A stretch of DNA of 64,000 nt from Mycolicibacterium fluoranthenivorans (GCF_011758805.1 NZ_JAANOW010000001.1:3596001-3660000), one strand, 5' to 3'; positions 50,477-59,433 are shown, counted from the stretch's first letter. Numbers and translations are program-made. Notes: generated from the sequence alone by a model not told the origin.

Positions 50477-51376
50477 TCAGTCCGCTCGGGCGACGATCAC
50501 CGGCATCCGGGCAGCGTGGACAACCGCGGAACTCACCGATCCCAGCAACATCCCGGCGAAGCCGCCGCGGCCATGGCTGCCGACCACGAGCAGCTGGGCC
50601 TTATCGGCGTGGGTGAGCAGCTGTCGGGCGGGATGATTGCACTCCAGCACCGGGCGGACCGTCACCTCCGGGTAACGCTTCGTCCACTCCTTGAGGTGCC
50701 CGGCCAGCATGACTTCGGCCGTTCGTTGCAGGTCGCCCCAGTACGGTGTGGCCAGGTCGTCGCTGCGGTCACTCCAGACGTGCACGGCGACAAGCTCCAC
50801 ACCCCGCCGGGTGGCCTCTTCGAAGGCGATCTCGGTCGCCAACTCGGACGCCGGGGAACCGTCGATGCCCACCACCACCGGCGCGTGTGCCGGGTCGGGC
50901 ATCAGTGGGTCCTCGTCGCGGATGACCGCTACCGGACAGTGCGCCCCGTGCACCAGGCCGGACGAGACGGACCCGAGGAGCAATCGGCCCACTCCGCCGA
51001 GCCCGCGGCAACCGACCACGACCATATCGGCGTCCGCGGACAACGCCACCAGCGCAGGAACCACGGGAGCCGACAGGAGCCGGCGCTGAACGACCACACC
51101 CGGGTGCTCGGAGATGGCGTCGGCAGCCACGCCGACTGCATCGGTGAGGACCTTCTCCGCGAGCCGATCACGCTCTGCCCAGTACTCTTCCGAGATCGGT
51201 ACGTCCATCCAGGAGACCATTGTGCCGGTCGGCACCACATGTACGACCGTGAGCGTGGCCCCGCGCAGCTCGGCATCCCGAGCTGCCCAATCGACGGCAA
51301 CTCGGGATGCGGGCGATCCGTCGGCTGCCACGACGATGCCGAGTGGCTTTCCCGTCGATACTGCATCGGTGCTCAT
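50477..51376 (-). CDS. tandem universal stress protein
   Basis: A 299-residue double USP from ATG 51376, with AAGGAG about 7 bp upstream. Domain 1 begins GIVVAADGSPASRVAVDWA with loop [17 protein letters not shown]. Domain 2 begins [22 protein letters not shown] with loop [17 protein letters not shown]; both look ATP-binding. It is a close paralogue of the genes at 26788 and 49213, and convergent with the latter across about 360 bp. A weak DosR-like box lies 95 bp upstream. Confidence 0.9.
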   Translation of the reverse strand: MSTDAVSTGKPLGIVVAADGSPASRVAVDWAARDAELRGATLTVVHVVPTGTMVSWMDVPISEEYWAERDRLAEKVLTDAVGVAADAISEHPGVVVQRRLLSAPVVPALVALSADADMVVVGCRGLGGVGRLLLGSVSSGLVHGAHCPVAVIRDEDPLMPDPAHAPVVVGIDGSPASELATEIAFEEATRRGVELVAVHVWSDRSDDLATPYWGDLQRTAEVMLAGHLKEWTKRYPEVTVRPVLECNHPARQLLTHADKAQLLVVGSHGRGGFAGMLLGSVSSAVVHAARMPVIVARAD

Positions 51377-51470
51377 GTCACGCTCCTTCGACACATTCAG
51401 GGCTCCCCGGTCTGCTGCCGATCACCAACAGCACCAACGCATCATGAATCAGCCGCGGTACCGTCGTCGA

Positions 51471-51484
51471 GAGTCGAAGGTCAC
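51471..51484 (-). promoter_or_regulatory. weak candidate DosR box
   Basis: GAGTCGAAGGTCAC matches the DosR core at 9 of 14 positions. It lies 95 bp upstream of the USP start at 51376 and shares GAAGGTCAC with the boxes at 36646 and 47590. Confidence 0.4.
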
Positions 51485-51504
51485 CCAGTTCAGTTGTCCT
51501 CGCT

Positions 51505-52881
51505 TCAATCCCGCAGATCACGGTGCGGGGCGAATTCGAGTGCCAGCAAGACCGCCGCGGCGGGAAGAACGCCGATCAAGGGAAGCAACACGTAGCGGCG
51601 CTCCGACATCGCGTCGAACTTTCGCAGGTAGCGATACAGCGATTCGAGCTTGACGACCCGATCACCGGCATGGGCGAGCAGCCTGAGGATTCGCAGCGCC
51701 GCATTGCTGGAGGCACTTGCGAACAGGTCGGGAAACGGCGCGAAGGACAGCGAAACCCGTTGGAAACCATGCTCCTTTGCCCAGGCGATCATGTCCACGG
51801 CCAGCCGCTCATCGACTCCGTTCGGCGCGTCCGGCCGCCGCCAGGGCAGATCCAGGCTCAGATCGCTCCCGTTGCCCGCACTGACATAGCGTTGAAACGC
51901 CTCTACTCGCCCGGTCTTGCCACGGGCGATGATCAGCAACACACCCGGGTAACGGCCCGACAGCGCACGACCGAGCATCATCGAGAAGCCCCGGTGCGTG
52001 TTCTTGTGCGATGTGTCGATCACTTCGAGTAGTTCACGTTTCAGGGCGTCATCCAGATCGCGTTCCATCAGTACTTCTGTGGTCACATGAGCGTTATGGC
52101 TGCGGTTGACGGCCTGCCGCAGATTCCGCTTCGATCTGCCGACCAGATCGAACCGATCGACATCGACGACGACATCGCGACCGAAGGAGATCGCCCGCAA
52201 GCGCGGACCCGGGACCAGGTCGCTCTGCCACATGCCCACCTGGTGCGCCGAGGCGCCCAGCACCACGATTCGCCAACCGTGGGCCCGGCACAGTGCGGCG
52301 AAATCACCGACCACCTCGCCGTAGCGTGCCGGGTCGCCGATCGGATCGCCGCTGACGACCGCGAACCCCGCCACTGCGCGGTACGCCACTGCGGCAGCCC
52401 CGTCTCCGGAGAAGACGTAGCTCTTCCCCGGCGCCATCGCAAACGGAGCCAACGGATCGTCGCGCGTCTGGTCGACGAGCACCGACACCGCCTCCAGTGC
52501 CGCCGGCTCATATCTGGAATCGCTGGGCCACACAAAGACAACCGCCGCCGCGACGACACCCAGGATCGCACCGCCGGGGTGCCCGCTGAGGCCGATGAAC
52601 ACCCCGGTGAGCACCAGTGCCCCGGCAAATCCCGCGTGCAGTGCGGTGAACGGGCGCCCGAGGACGCGCCCGTGGACGACGATGACCGCCGCCGAGGACA
52701 CGGCCACGACGTCCATCCGGGTGATTCCGCGAGCCGTCTGACCCGCACGGTGCAGAGCGAACAACAATGCGGCCGCACAGACGGCGAGAAGGGCAACCCC
52801 GGCCCAGGAGGTGTGCCGCCGTGCGCTCCCCGTCGGGAAGCGGGTCGGCGTCGTCACCTCGGTAACGCAGTCCTCGTTCAT
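51505..52881 (-). CDS. membrane protein with phosphatidylglycerol lysyltransferase-type domain (DUF2156)
   Basis: A 458-residue protein. Four short hydrophobic segments lie in residues about 25-125, then a DUF2156 acyltransferase domain: SYVFSGDGAAAVAYRAVAGFAVVSGDPIGDP, FAALCRAHGWRIVVLGAS, and GRSKRNLRQAVNRS followed by LSLSFAPFPDLF-like sequence near the end. This domain transfers aminoacyl groups in MprF/LysX-type enzymes. Compared with MprF the membrane part is short, and there is no lysyl-tRNA synthetase fusion. A role in lipid aminoacylation is inference. Start ATG 52881; a weak DosR-type box lies about 77 bp upstream. Confidence 0.78.
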   Translation of the reverse strand: MNEDCVTEVTTPTRFPTGSARRHTSWAGVALLAVCAAALLFALHRAGQTARGITRMDVVAVSSAAVIVVHGRVLGRPFTALHAGFAGALVLTGVFIGLSGHPGGAILGVVAAAVVFVWPSDSRYEPAALEAVSVLVDQTRDDPLAPFAMAPGKSYVFSGDGAAAVAYRAVAGFAVVSGDPIGDPARYGEVVGDFAALCRAHGWRIVVLGASAHQVGMWQSDLVPGPRLRAISFGRDVVVDVDRFDLVGRSKRNLRQAVNRSHNAHVTTEVLMERDLDDALKRELLEVIDTSHKNTHRGFSMMLGRALSGRYPGVLLIIARGKTGRVEAFQRYVSAGNGSDLSLDLPWRRPDAPNGVDERLAVDMIAWAKEHGFQRVSLSFAPFPDLFASASSNAALRILRLLAHAGDRVVKLESLYRYLRKFDAMSERRYVLLPLIGVLPAAAVLLALEFAPHRDLRD

Positions 52882-52957
52882 ACGCAGCACCGAATTCCTC
52901 GGATGACTTTCACCCCCCGATTCTGCGAGCCTGCCAGCCCGCAGACACACCCCGCTA

Positions 52958-52971
52958 GAGTCCAATGTCCT
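52958..52971 (-). promoter_or_regulatory. weak candidate DosR box
   Basis: GAGTCCAATGTCCT matches the DosR core at 9 of 14 positions, 77 bp upstream of the DUF2156 gene. Confidence 0.4.
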
Positions 52972-53074
52972 CGTTTCGGGGTTCGCGGGGAACCTTCGAC
53001 GCTGTGCACCCTGGGGCGGTGCTACGACGCACCGGCCAGAGCCGACGATGTCAACGATCCGAGTATCGACATCG

Positions 53075-54394
53075 TCAGGCATCGAGCGCGAGCACCTCGT
53101 CGAAACTCTCGATCAGGCAGTCGCGGAAGGCCGCGACATCCGGGATGGCGGCGGTGTCGACATTGATCCCGAAGGCGCAGACGTCACCGTAGCTCAAGAG
53201 GGTGATGTTGACCGCCGTACCCAGCGTCGGGGCGAACGCGTACTGCCTGCGCACCGCGGCACCAGCCAGGCTGACCGGCGTGGGGAATCCGGGCACATCG
53301 CTGGCCAGGAAGTCGACGTTTTGAAACAGTGACCGGGTATACCAGTCAGGCACGAGGTTGAGCGCACCGGCGATGAGGGGTGTGACCGGCACCGTCTTCT
53401 CCGCCCGTTGGGCGCCGGTCAGTTCATGGATCTTCCGGATGCGCACCGCGGAATCGGCGGGACCGGTGGGGACGGCGAACCGCATCAGCGTGGTCCGGTT
53501 GCCACCGACCTGGTCGGTTTTGGTGCGAAGGTTGATGGGCATCATCACCACCAACTCCTCCACGGACACCCCGTGTTCGGCGTGGTAGCGACCGAGACCG
53601 CCGGAGACCGCTGCGAGGAAGGCGTCATTGAGCGAGCCGCCGGCGATCTCCGCCGCCCGGTGAAGTGCGTCCTTGGACACCTCATGCATGACCAGCTCTC
53701 GAATGCTGCCGCGTTTCTGCATCATCGGTGATCTGCGGCGGCGTGGACGAGTGGTCCGCCATACCGAGGCCGTCAACGCCCCCGCCATGCCGAACGTCGC
53801 CACCGGCCGCAACATCGCCTCGACGACAAGTGCCGGCCCGGCGCGCATTGAGCCGAACAGTGCGCCTGCAGCCATCCGCGTCAGCTGCAGCAGATCAGGT
53901 TGCTTCGGTGTCGGCAGCGGCCGCCCCTGCGCCAGGTCGTCGAACAGCAGCCGACCGATCTCCACCGCCCCGACACCGTCGGTCAGCGCATGGTTCATCC
54001 GGCAGAGCAGGGCCGCTCCCCCACCGGCCATTCCCTCGATGAGCGTTGCCTCCCACAGCGGATGAGCTGCGTCGAAGTCGGCCATCGCGGCGAGCCGCGC
54101 CAACTCCAGGACCCCGTCGAGGTCCCCCGAACGGGGCGCGCCCACCCGACGTAGATGGAAAGCCAGGTCGAACTCGGGATCGGGTTCCCAGCGTGGTGGT
54201 GCCGGCCACGGTGACGGCACCACACGCTTACGGAACATCGGCGCCATGCGGCTGATGGCCTCGAACCGATCGGCCACGCTGGCGAAGTCCGGTGTGCTGT
54301 CGAGCAGAATCAGCGTCACGATCGTCGATCTGAATCGTGCATCGGTCCCGATCGACCAGATGAACGCGTCGCTGCTCCTCAGGAAGGCAACCAT
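53075..54394 (-). CDS. WS/DGAT-family acyltransferase with variant active-site motif
   Basis: A 439-residue member of the WS/DGAT family, shorter and more divergent than the other two copies. The block HPLWEATLIEGMAGGGAALL is followed by the active-site motif NHALTDG at 134-140, in which the first His of HHxxxDG is Asn; the catalytic second His and the Asp-Gly are kept. LVVMMPINLRTK and DVPGFPTPVSL mark the C-terminal domain. It may have reduced or different acyltransferase activity. The ATG at 54394 lies 54 bp after the phasin-like gene, in the same direction. Confidence 0.85.
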   Translation of the reverse strand: MVAFLRSSDAFIWSIGTDARFRSTIVTLILLDSTPDFASVADRFEAISRMAPMFRKRVVPSPWPAPPRWEPDPEFDLAFHLRRVGAPRSGDLDGVLELARLAAMADFDAAHPLWEATLIEGMAGGGAALLCRMNHALTDGVGAVEIGRLLFDDLAQGRPLPTPKQPDLLQLTRMAAGALFGSMRAGPALVVEAMLRPVATFGMAGALTASVWRTTRPRRRRSPMMQKRGSIRELVMHEVSKDALHRAAEIAGGSLNDAFLAAVSGGLGRYHAEHGVSVEELVVMMPINLRTKTDQVGGNRTTLMRFAVPTGPADSAVRIRKIHELTGAQRAEKTVPVTPLIAGALNLVPDWYTRSLFQNVDFLASDVPGFPTPVSLAGAAVRRQYAFAPTLGTAVNITLLSYGDVCAFGINVDTAAIPDVAAFRDCLIESFDEVLALDA

Positions 54395-54447
54395 GACGCG
54401 TCCCCTCTCAATCGAGACGATAGCGCCAGGCCACAGCCCCGCGCTTG

Positions 54448-54741
54448 TTACTTCTGGTCGCCTTCTGACCGCGTCAGTGCCCGATCCGCACTGCGAATGA
54501 GCTTGCGGTTGAACTGATACTGGGCGGCGGCCAGGGTGTCGGCCAAATCGATCGCGGCGTCGATGATCTTCGTCCGGAGCGGCTGGACCGCCTCGGGGAT
54601 CGCCTCATCAAGGGTGTGGCTGAACTTGCGCAGGGCCTCCGCCGCTGCGTGCTGGCCCGTCCGAGCGGACTCACGAACCTCGTCGAACAGTTCGGCCGGT
54701 TGCGTTCCAGGGGATTTCTGTTCCGTTGTCGTCTCGGTCAT
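54448..54741 (-). CDS. small helical phasin-like protein
   Basis: A 97-residue, mostly helical protein: ELFDEVRESARTGQHAAAEALRKF, LDEAIPEAVQPLRTKIIDAAIDLADTLAA and YQFNRKLIRSADRAL, with long Ala-rich amphipathic segments. Phasins that coat lipid or PHA granules look like this. It is flanked by two WS/DGAT genes, so a lipid-droplet role is attractive but is inference. AAGGAG lies 6 bp upstream of ATG 54741, and two DosR-type boxes follow at 54808-54844. Confidence 0.65.
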   Translation of the reverse strand: MTETTTEQKSPGTQPAELFDEVRESARTGQHAAAEALRKFSHTLDEAIPEAVQPLRTKIIDAAIDLADTLAAAQYQFNRKLIRSADRALTRSEGDQK

Positions 54742-54807
54742 TTCGGCTCCTTATCGGGTGGTTTTCCTGCCGCTGCCAACGCTATTCGCCTGGTCTTCGT
54801 CCCGATA

Positions 54808-54844
54808 GCGACCAAGGTCCCTAGGTGTCGCGGACGTTGGTCCT
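54808..54844 (-). promoter_or_regulatory. paired DosR boxes
   Basis: GCGACCAAGGTCCC at 54808-54821 matches the DosR core at 11 of 14 positions and CGGACGTTGGTCCT at 54831-54844 at 10 of 14. The centres are 23 bp apart. They lie 67 and 90 bp upstream of the phasin-like gene. Confidence 0.65.
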
Positions 54845-54909
54845 CGCCGGGCGTCGTCGGCTTCGAAGCGACCCCAACCGATCAGCTTCCTTTCGTGTCG
54901 GGTCCACTG

Positions 54910-56274
54910 CTACGGGCGTTCGGTCAGTGCGACAAGCCGGTCAATCGCTTGTTCGATTCCCCGCGCCAGCTCATCGACATCCGGCGCAGCGTCGTAGTCG
55001 GCGGTGATGCCGAAGTACAGACTGTCGGCGTAGCTCAGAATCGCGATACCCGTGCGCAACTGGAGCGCGATGGGTGGAATGGGGAGTATTCGCGCCACCC
55101 TGCAGCCCATGATCTTCAGGCGCCGGCGCGGCCCGGGAACGTTCGTCGCGAACGTCACGACACCTCGTTGCGGGAGCCGCATCAATGCCCTGGCCGCCCA
55201 TGCCGTCAGGGCGAAGGGCAGCGCGCCGACCGCGGTGACGAAGATGCTCACCGCCTCACGTTGGCCGGCCTTCTTCGACCTGGTCAGTCGGTGGCGCACC
55301 GATTGAAGCTGCTCCAGCGGATCGTCTTTGTCGACGGGGAGCAACGGGAGCATCAGCGATACCCGATTGTCGGTGAGATTCATTGCGTCGGTGGCGCGTA
55401 CGGACACCGGTACCAAGGTCCGAAGCGACGTCTTCTGCGGCTCTTCTCCGCGGCGAATCAGGGCATCCCGGTAGCTGGAGGTGATGGCGGCCAGGGCGAC
55501 GTCGTTGAGCGTGACATCGAACCTGCTCTGAATTCGCTCCACGTCGCGAAGTCGAACATGTGCGGCGCTGAACCGCCTCATCGTCGTCACCGGTCCCGTC
55601 AGCGACGATTCTGCTGCCGGGTTCAGCAGTCCCCCGGCGATCTGCAACGCACCTGCGACCGACCGTGACGCCGTATCGGTGAGGGTCGTGGCGACATGCC
55701 AGAGTGCCCCCGGCCATTCCAGCGGATTCAGCACCACTCCACGCACGTCGGGGGCGCTGGCAGTCACTCTGGACGCCCGGATGTCGGTGGCGAACGTGTC
55801 CGGGCTTCCCGAATCACTGAGGCCGGCGAACATCTGCATGGTCGCGATACCGTCTGCGATGCAGTGGTGCATCTTCATCAGCAGACCCCAGCGGCCGCCG
55901 GCCACACCTTCGATGATCCAGCATTCCCACAGCGGCCGGTCCCGGTCGAGCCGGCGTTCCATGACATCGGCGACGAACCGGAACAGTGCCTGGTCGTCAC
56001 CACCGTGTGGAAGGGCGGCCCGATGAATATGGCGATGCGGGTCGAACGTGGGATCCTCCGCCCAGTGCGGGGCGCCCAGATCGAGACGGTGTACCTGCAA
56101 CACCTGCCGGAAGCGCTCGACCCGAGCGACCCGCTCCGCGATCGCGGCGCCAACACTGTCGAATTCCGGCATCGGGCCATCCATCACCGCCACCGCCCCG
56201 AGGGCAAGGCTCACGTGTCGGTCGGAATCCTCGGCTTCGAGAAACGCCGAATCCAGAGGCGATAGTCGTTCCAT
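54910..56274 (-). CDS. wax ester synthase/diacylglycerol acyltransferase (WS/DGAT)
   Basis: A 454-residue enzyme with the full motif HHCIADG at 136-142, preceded by RDRPLWECWIIEG. The N-terminus MERLSPLDSAFLEAEDSDRHVSLAL and the C-terminal FATNVPGPRRRLKIMGC and GIAILSYADSLYFGITAD blocks fit the Tgs1 type. It is a likely triacylglycerol synthase of the dormancy response. Start ATG 56274. A DosR-type box lies 36 bp upstream, facing the divergent Crp-like gene. Confidence 0.92.
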   Translation of the reverse strand: MERLSPLDSAFLEAEDSDRHVSLALGAVAVMDGPMPEFDSVGAAIAERVARVERFRQVLQVHRLDLGAPHWAEDPTFDPHRHIHRAALPHGGDDQALFRFVADVMERRLDRDRPLWECWIIEGVAGGRWGLLMKMHHCIADGIATMQMFAGLSDSGSPDTFATDIRASRVTASAPDVRGVVLNPLEWPGALWHVATTLTDTASRSVAGALQIAGGLLNPAAESSLTGPVTTMRRFSAAHVRLRDVERIQSRFDVTLNDVALAAITSSYRDALIRRGEEPQKTSLRTLVPVSVRATDAMNLTDNRVSLMLPLLPVDKDDPLEQLQSVRHRLTRSKKAGQREAVSIFVTAVGALPFALTAWAARALMRLPQRGVVTFATNVPGPRRRLKIMGCRVARILPIPPIALQLRTGIAILSYADSLYFGITADYDAAPDVDELARGIEQAIDRLVALTERP

Positions 56275-56309
56275 GCGACGACTGTTCGCCGTCCACAGCC
56301 GAACGCACA

Positions 56310-56323
56310 GAGGCGAAAGTCAC
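56310..56323 (-). promoter_or_regulatory. candidate DosR box
   Basis: GAGGCGAAAGTCAC matches the DosR core at 10 of 14 positions, 36 bp upstream of the WS/DGAT gene. Confidence 0.5.
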
Positions 56324-56365
56324 CGATCCGCCGGGAGATTCCATCCGCGGCGTGTGACGCGACAG

Positions 56366-56379
56366 AGGACTTTCGGCCC
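56366..56379 (+). promoter_or_regulatory. candidate DosR box
   Basis: AGGACTTTCGGCCC matches the DosR core at 11 of 14 positions and lies 29 bp before the annotated start of the Crp-like gene (69 bp before a possible GTG start near 56449). Confidence 0.55.
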
Positions 56380-56407
56380 TGCTGTGGACCGATGCACCGG
56401 CGGCATC

Positions 56408-57319
56408 ATGTTCCTTGCCGATGGACGTCGCGTAGAAAAGGCCTCAGCTGTGAAGTACACCTATCGAACGTGCTCTCAACCGCCGTTGGTGCGCGCGGCC
56501 CGGGTCGATCAGCAATTCGCGACGGTGGCACAGCTTCCGTCGTTGCGTGCGACGAGCCCGTCCTCAGCCTGGGCAAGCGTCCTGTCACACAGTTGGCTGC
56601 TCGACGAGCCGACAGCTCAAGACGCCCTTTGCATCGATGAGGTGTTCGGAAAGTACTTCCATCTCGCGGATTTCCCTTCGGGTAAGCAGATCTACCACCA
56701 AGGCGATCCAGGCGACCGGGTGTACGTGATCATCTCGGGCTTGGTCAAGGTGTCGTGCACGCTGGCCAACGGGACCGAAGTGGTGCGTGGCTTGATGGGT
56801 GCCGGCGATGTGGTCGGCGAACTTGCGGTCTTCGATCCCGGTCCGCGCAGTCAGACCGCAACGTGCCAAACCCTGGTTCGGGCAGCGTGGTTGACCAGGG
56901 AGTCGGTTCGTCGGCTGACGCGACAACATCCCGACCTGGCCCAGCGCTGGTTGCAGGCGCTCGCTGCGCACATACGCAGCCGCGAGGCGGAGATCACCAG
57001 CATGCTGGCCGCCGACGTATCGACCCGGGTTGCCCGCCAGATCATCTTGCTGGCCGAGCGATTCGGCGAGAGTGCCGACGGGTATGTGCGCGTGCGGCAC
57101 ACACTCACGCGTCATGAGTTCGCTCAGCTCGCCGGCGCCAGACGGGAGGCGGTGAGCCAAGCACTTGCGAAGTTCGTCGAGCGCGGCCTGCTCATCACCA
57201 CACCGGGCGGCTTCGACATCATCGACCTGAGCGATCTGCGACGCCGCGCCCACTCGGCGTTTCCAGAACTCGGGACCTCGGTCATCGGACGATTCGACAC
57301 CGCGGTGGCACGGAGGTGA
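56408..57319 (+). CDS. Crp/Fnr-family transcriptional regulator
   Basis: A regulator of up to 303 residues. After about 75 poorly conserved residues comes a cyclic-nucleotide-binding fold (FPSGKQIYHQGDPGDRVYVIISGLVKV, GDVVGELAVFDPGPRS) and a C-terminal HTH_Crp domain with LTRHEFAQLAGARREAVSQALAKFVERGLL. The phosphate-binding cassette has E and L where cAMP-binding CRP has the RS pair, although RS follows in PGPRSQT. No Fnr-type Cys cluster is seen, but three Cys are present. The N-terminal start is uncertain. It is coupled to the next Acg-like gene by a GTGA overlap. Confidence 0.85.
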   Translation: MFLADGRRVEKASAVKYTYRTCSQPPLVRAARVDQQFATVAQLPSLRATSPSSAWASVLSHSWLLDEPTAQDALCIDEVFGKYFHLADFPSGKQIYHQGDPGDRVYVIISGLVKVSCTLANGTEVVRGLMGAGDVVGELAVFDPGPRSQTATCQTLVRAAWLTRESVRRLTRQHPDLAQRWLQALAAHIRSREAEITSMLAADVSTRVARQIILLAERFGESADGYVRVRHTLTRHEFAQLAGARREAVSQALAKFVERGLLITTPGGFDIIDLSDLRRRAHSAFPELGTSVIGRFDTAVARR

Positions 57320-58212
57320 CGGCCATGCCGGGCGCGATGCTGCCACCGCAACTGCTCAGTGACGCTGTGGAGATGGCCTGCCGCGCTCCTTCCCTGCACA
57401 ACAGCCAACCGTGGCGCTGGGTCGCCGAAGGGACATCGACGCTCAACCTCTACGCCGAGCCCGGTCGCGCGCTGACCACGTTGGATCCGCTGGGGCGTGA
57501 GATCTACCTGAGTTGCGGTGCGGCCCTGGATCATCTGGTGGTTGCGCTGGCCGCCGCGGGATGGGTCGCCGATGTGCAGCGGTTTCCTGATCCCGCCGCC
57601 CCGCTGCACCTGGCCGAAATCCACTTCCGTCCGGTCGCCGGTGATATATCGGTACAAGCGTGCGAGCGGGCTGAAGCCATCCTGGCCCGTCACACCGACC
57701 TGCGCCCCTTCGAAGCTCCGGCCGACTGGACGAGACTCGAAGTGACACTGCGCCAAACGGTCATTCCCTATCACGTCATGTTCGACACGGTGCTCCCGCC
57801 GGACAGACCCCGACTGGCCGAGACGTGGCAGCTCGCCGAGGAATTGAACCCCGCGGATCACCGCGGCCATCCCGAATCATGCTGGTGGGCCTCTGAACTC
57901 GACCACTCGGAGACCGTTGTCCTGTCCACGTCCCATGAGGATTATCGCCACGATCTGCTGCGCTGCGGCGAGGCGCTGTCAGCCGTCCTGCTCGAATGCA
58001 CGATGGCCGGCCAAGCCACGTGCACCCTGTCTCATATGACCGAGCTTGCGCAGCCCCGGGAACTCCTGCGCGCCCTCATCGACCAGCGCGGTACGCCGCA
58101 AGTGCTGATCAGAGTGGGTCAGGCCGAAGCGAAGCCCGGTTTCACCATGACCCCGCGCAAGTCCGTGGCACAGGTGATGGACTTTCAGCCCGAGTCCCCG
58201 CGCCTCCGGTAA
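57316..58212 (+). CDS. Acg-family nitroreductase-like protein with internal deletion
   Basis: A 298-residue Acg-type protein starting at GTG 57316 inside the Crp-like gene's stop (ATG 57325 is an alternative). CRAPSLHNSQPWRWVAEG and GEALSAVLLECTMAGQATCTLSHMTE match the paralogues at 20356 and 28947. In the middle, the region that in the others spans about 35 extra residues (the lid with a WW/RY-G motif) is absent, and the sequence passes directly from LNPADHRGHPESCWWASEL to VVLSTSH. This may alter flavin access. It is the third Acg member in the window. Confidence 0.85.
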   Translation: MTAMPGAMLPPQLLSDAVEMACRAPSLHNSQPWRWVAEGTSTLNLYAEPGRALTTLDPLGREIYLSCGAALDHLVVALAAAGWVADVQRFPDPAAPLHLAEIHFRPVAGDISVQACERAEAILARHTDLRPFEAPADWTRLEVTLRQTVIPYHVMFDTVLPPDRPRLAETWQLAEELNPADHRGHPESCWWASELDHSETVVLSTSHEDYRHDLLRCGEALSAVLLECTMAGQATCTLSHMTELAQPRELLRALIDQRGTPQVLIRVGQAEAKPGFTMTPRKSVAQVMDFQPESPRLR

Positions 58213-58539
58213 CCCGATCTCATGTCCGGCGCCGGTGTTCACACCGGTTGACCACCGGCGTCCTCTTCCTGTGAGCGTGTGAATGCCGCCACCGCGGTGG
58301 GTAGCGTGAGAAAGAGCGCTCATCCACTCGTCATGATGGCCACTCCAACGCTCGTCCTGCGGTATCCGACTGAGACCAAGCGGCCCGGCATCGAGTGGTG
58401 AAGGGCCCAAGGTCCTGTTGGCACGCCTGCCCCCGGCGAAGACCTTTGGCGGTACGTCGGTGACCAAAGACTCCAGTGCACAGAAGTCCAGGTTCGTAAC
58501 GTCATTTCCGAACTCGACTCCGGTACGAGAGGACGCGAA
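58213..58539 (+). promoter_or_regulatory. intergenic region with two DosR-type boxes
   Basis: This 327-bp stretch holds no convincing gene. GGGCCCAAGGTCCT at 58403-58416 and GTGACCAAAGACTC at 58460-58473 each match the DosR core at 10 of 14 positions; the second lies 66 bp before the USP at 58540. The rest shows no other recognisable element. Confidence 0.5.
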
Positions 58540-59403
58540 ATGTCAGAGGTCACGACCAAACCGGTCATTGTCGGCATCGATGGCTCCGACCAGGCCCAAT
58601 ATGCGGCGGTATGGGCAGTCGAGGAGGCATTGCGGCGACATGCCGTGCTGAAGCTGATCTATGTCGTGCGCACCGACCTGACCGGCACGCTGTCGGCCAG
58701 TGAGTATGAGGCTGATGTGGACTCCGCCAAAGCCGCGCTGGCGGCTGCGCGGACCGCGATAGCCAAGCGCAACCCGAGCGTGGTGGTGGAGACCTCCATC
58801 GCCGAGGGTTCCCCCGCCGGCGTTCTGCTGGCCGAATCCCCGGATGCCGGGCTGATCTGCATCGGATCGTCCGGGATAGGCCGGATCAGCAGGGCCATCC
58901 TCGGGTCGACGGCGGCCTCTGTCGCCGAGGAGGCCGCGTGCGCCGTGGTCGTCGTCCGCGGTGCGGAAAGCACCGTCGCACAACACGATCCACTGCGCTG
59001 GATTGTCGTGCCGGTCACCCGTCACACGGAGGGCAACCGCACCGTCATCACCGAGGCCATCGCCGAGGCGCGGTATCGGAGATGGCCCATGCTGGCCGTC
59101 GGGACGCACAGTTCCCACGGCGACAACGCCACCAGCGACGAACTCGACCGGCTCGTGGCTGACTGGCAGCGGCAGTTTCCGGACGTCCACGTCTATCCGA
59201 TCTCGTGCGATACCGATATGGCGCAGTTCCTGCGAAACAGCCCCGATATCAACGGTCTCGTCGTCCTCGACGCCGGCCGGTCAACCGAGCTGGCGCAGAT
59301 CATCGGTGGAGTGACACACGCGCATCGAGCGGACCTCGCCGTATTGGTGGCCCGAGAGAACGCCGATGTACGCGTGACACACGCACCTGCACGACACCGC
59401 TGA
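58540..59403 (+). CDS. tandem universal stress protein
   Basis: A 287-residue double USP. Domain 1 begins PVIVGIDGSDQAQYAAVWAV with loop IGSSGIGRISRAILGS, fitting ATP binding. Domain 2 (from about 150, RWIVVPVTRH) has no loop and ends VLDAGRSTELAQIIGG. It is the same subgroup as the genes at 48316 and 60153. It heads a three-gene run with the BON protein and another USP. GGACGCG lies before the ATG at 58540. Confidence 0.88.
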   Translation: MSEVTTKPVIVGIDGSDQAQYAAVWAVEEALRRHAVLKLIYVVRTDLTGTLSASEYEADVDSAKAALAAARTAIAKRNPSVVVETSIAEGSPAGVLLAESPDAGLICIGSSGIGRISRAILGSTAASVAEEAACAVVVVRGAESTVAQHDPLRWIVVPVTRHTEGNRTVITEAIAEARYRRWPMLAVGTHSSHGDNATSDELDRLVADWQRQFPDVHVYPISCDTDMAQFLRNSPDINGLVVLDAGRSTELAQIIGGVTHAHRADLAVLVARENADVRVTHAPARHR

Positions 59404-59433
59404 CGACATGCATCGACTCAGAGGAGATTCCAC

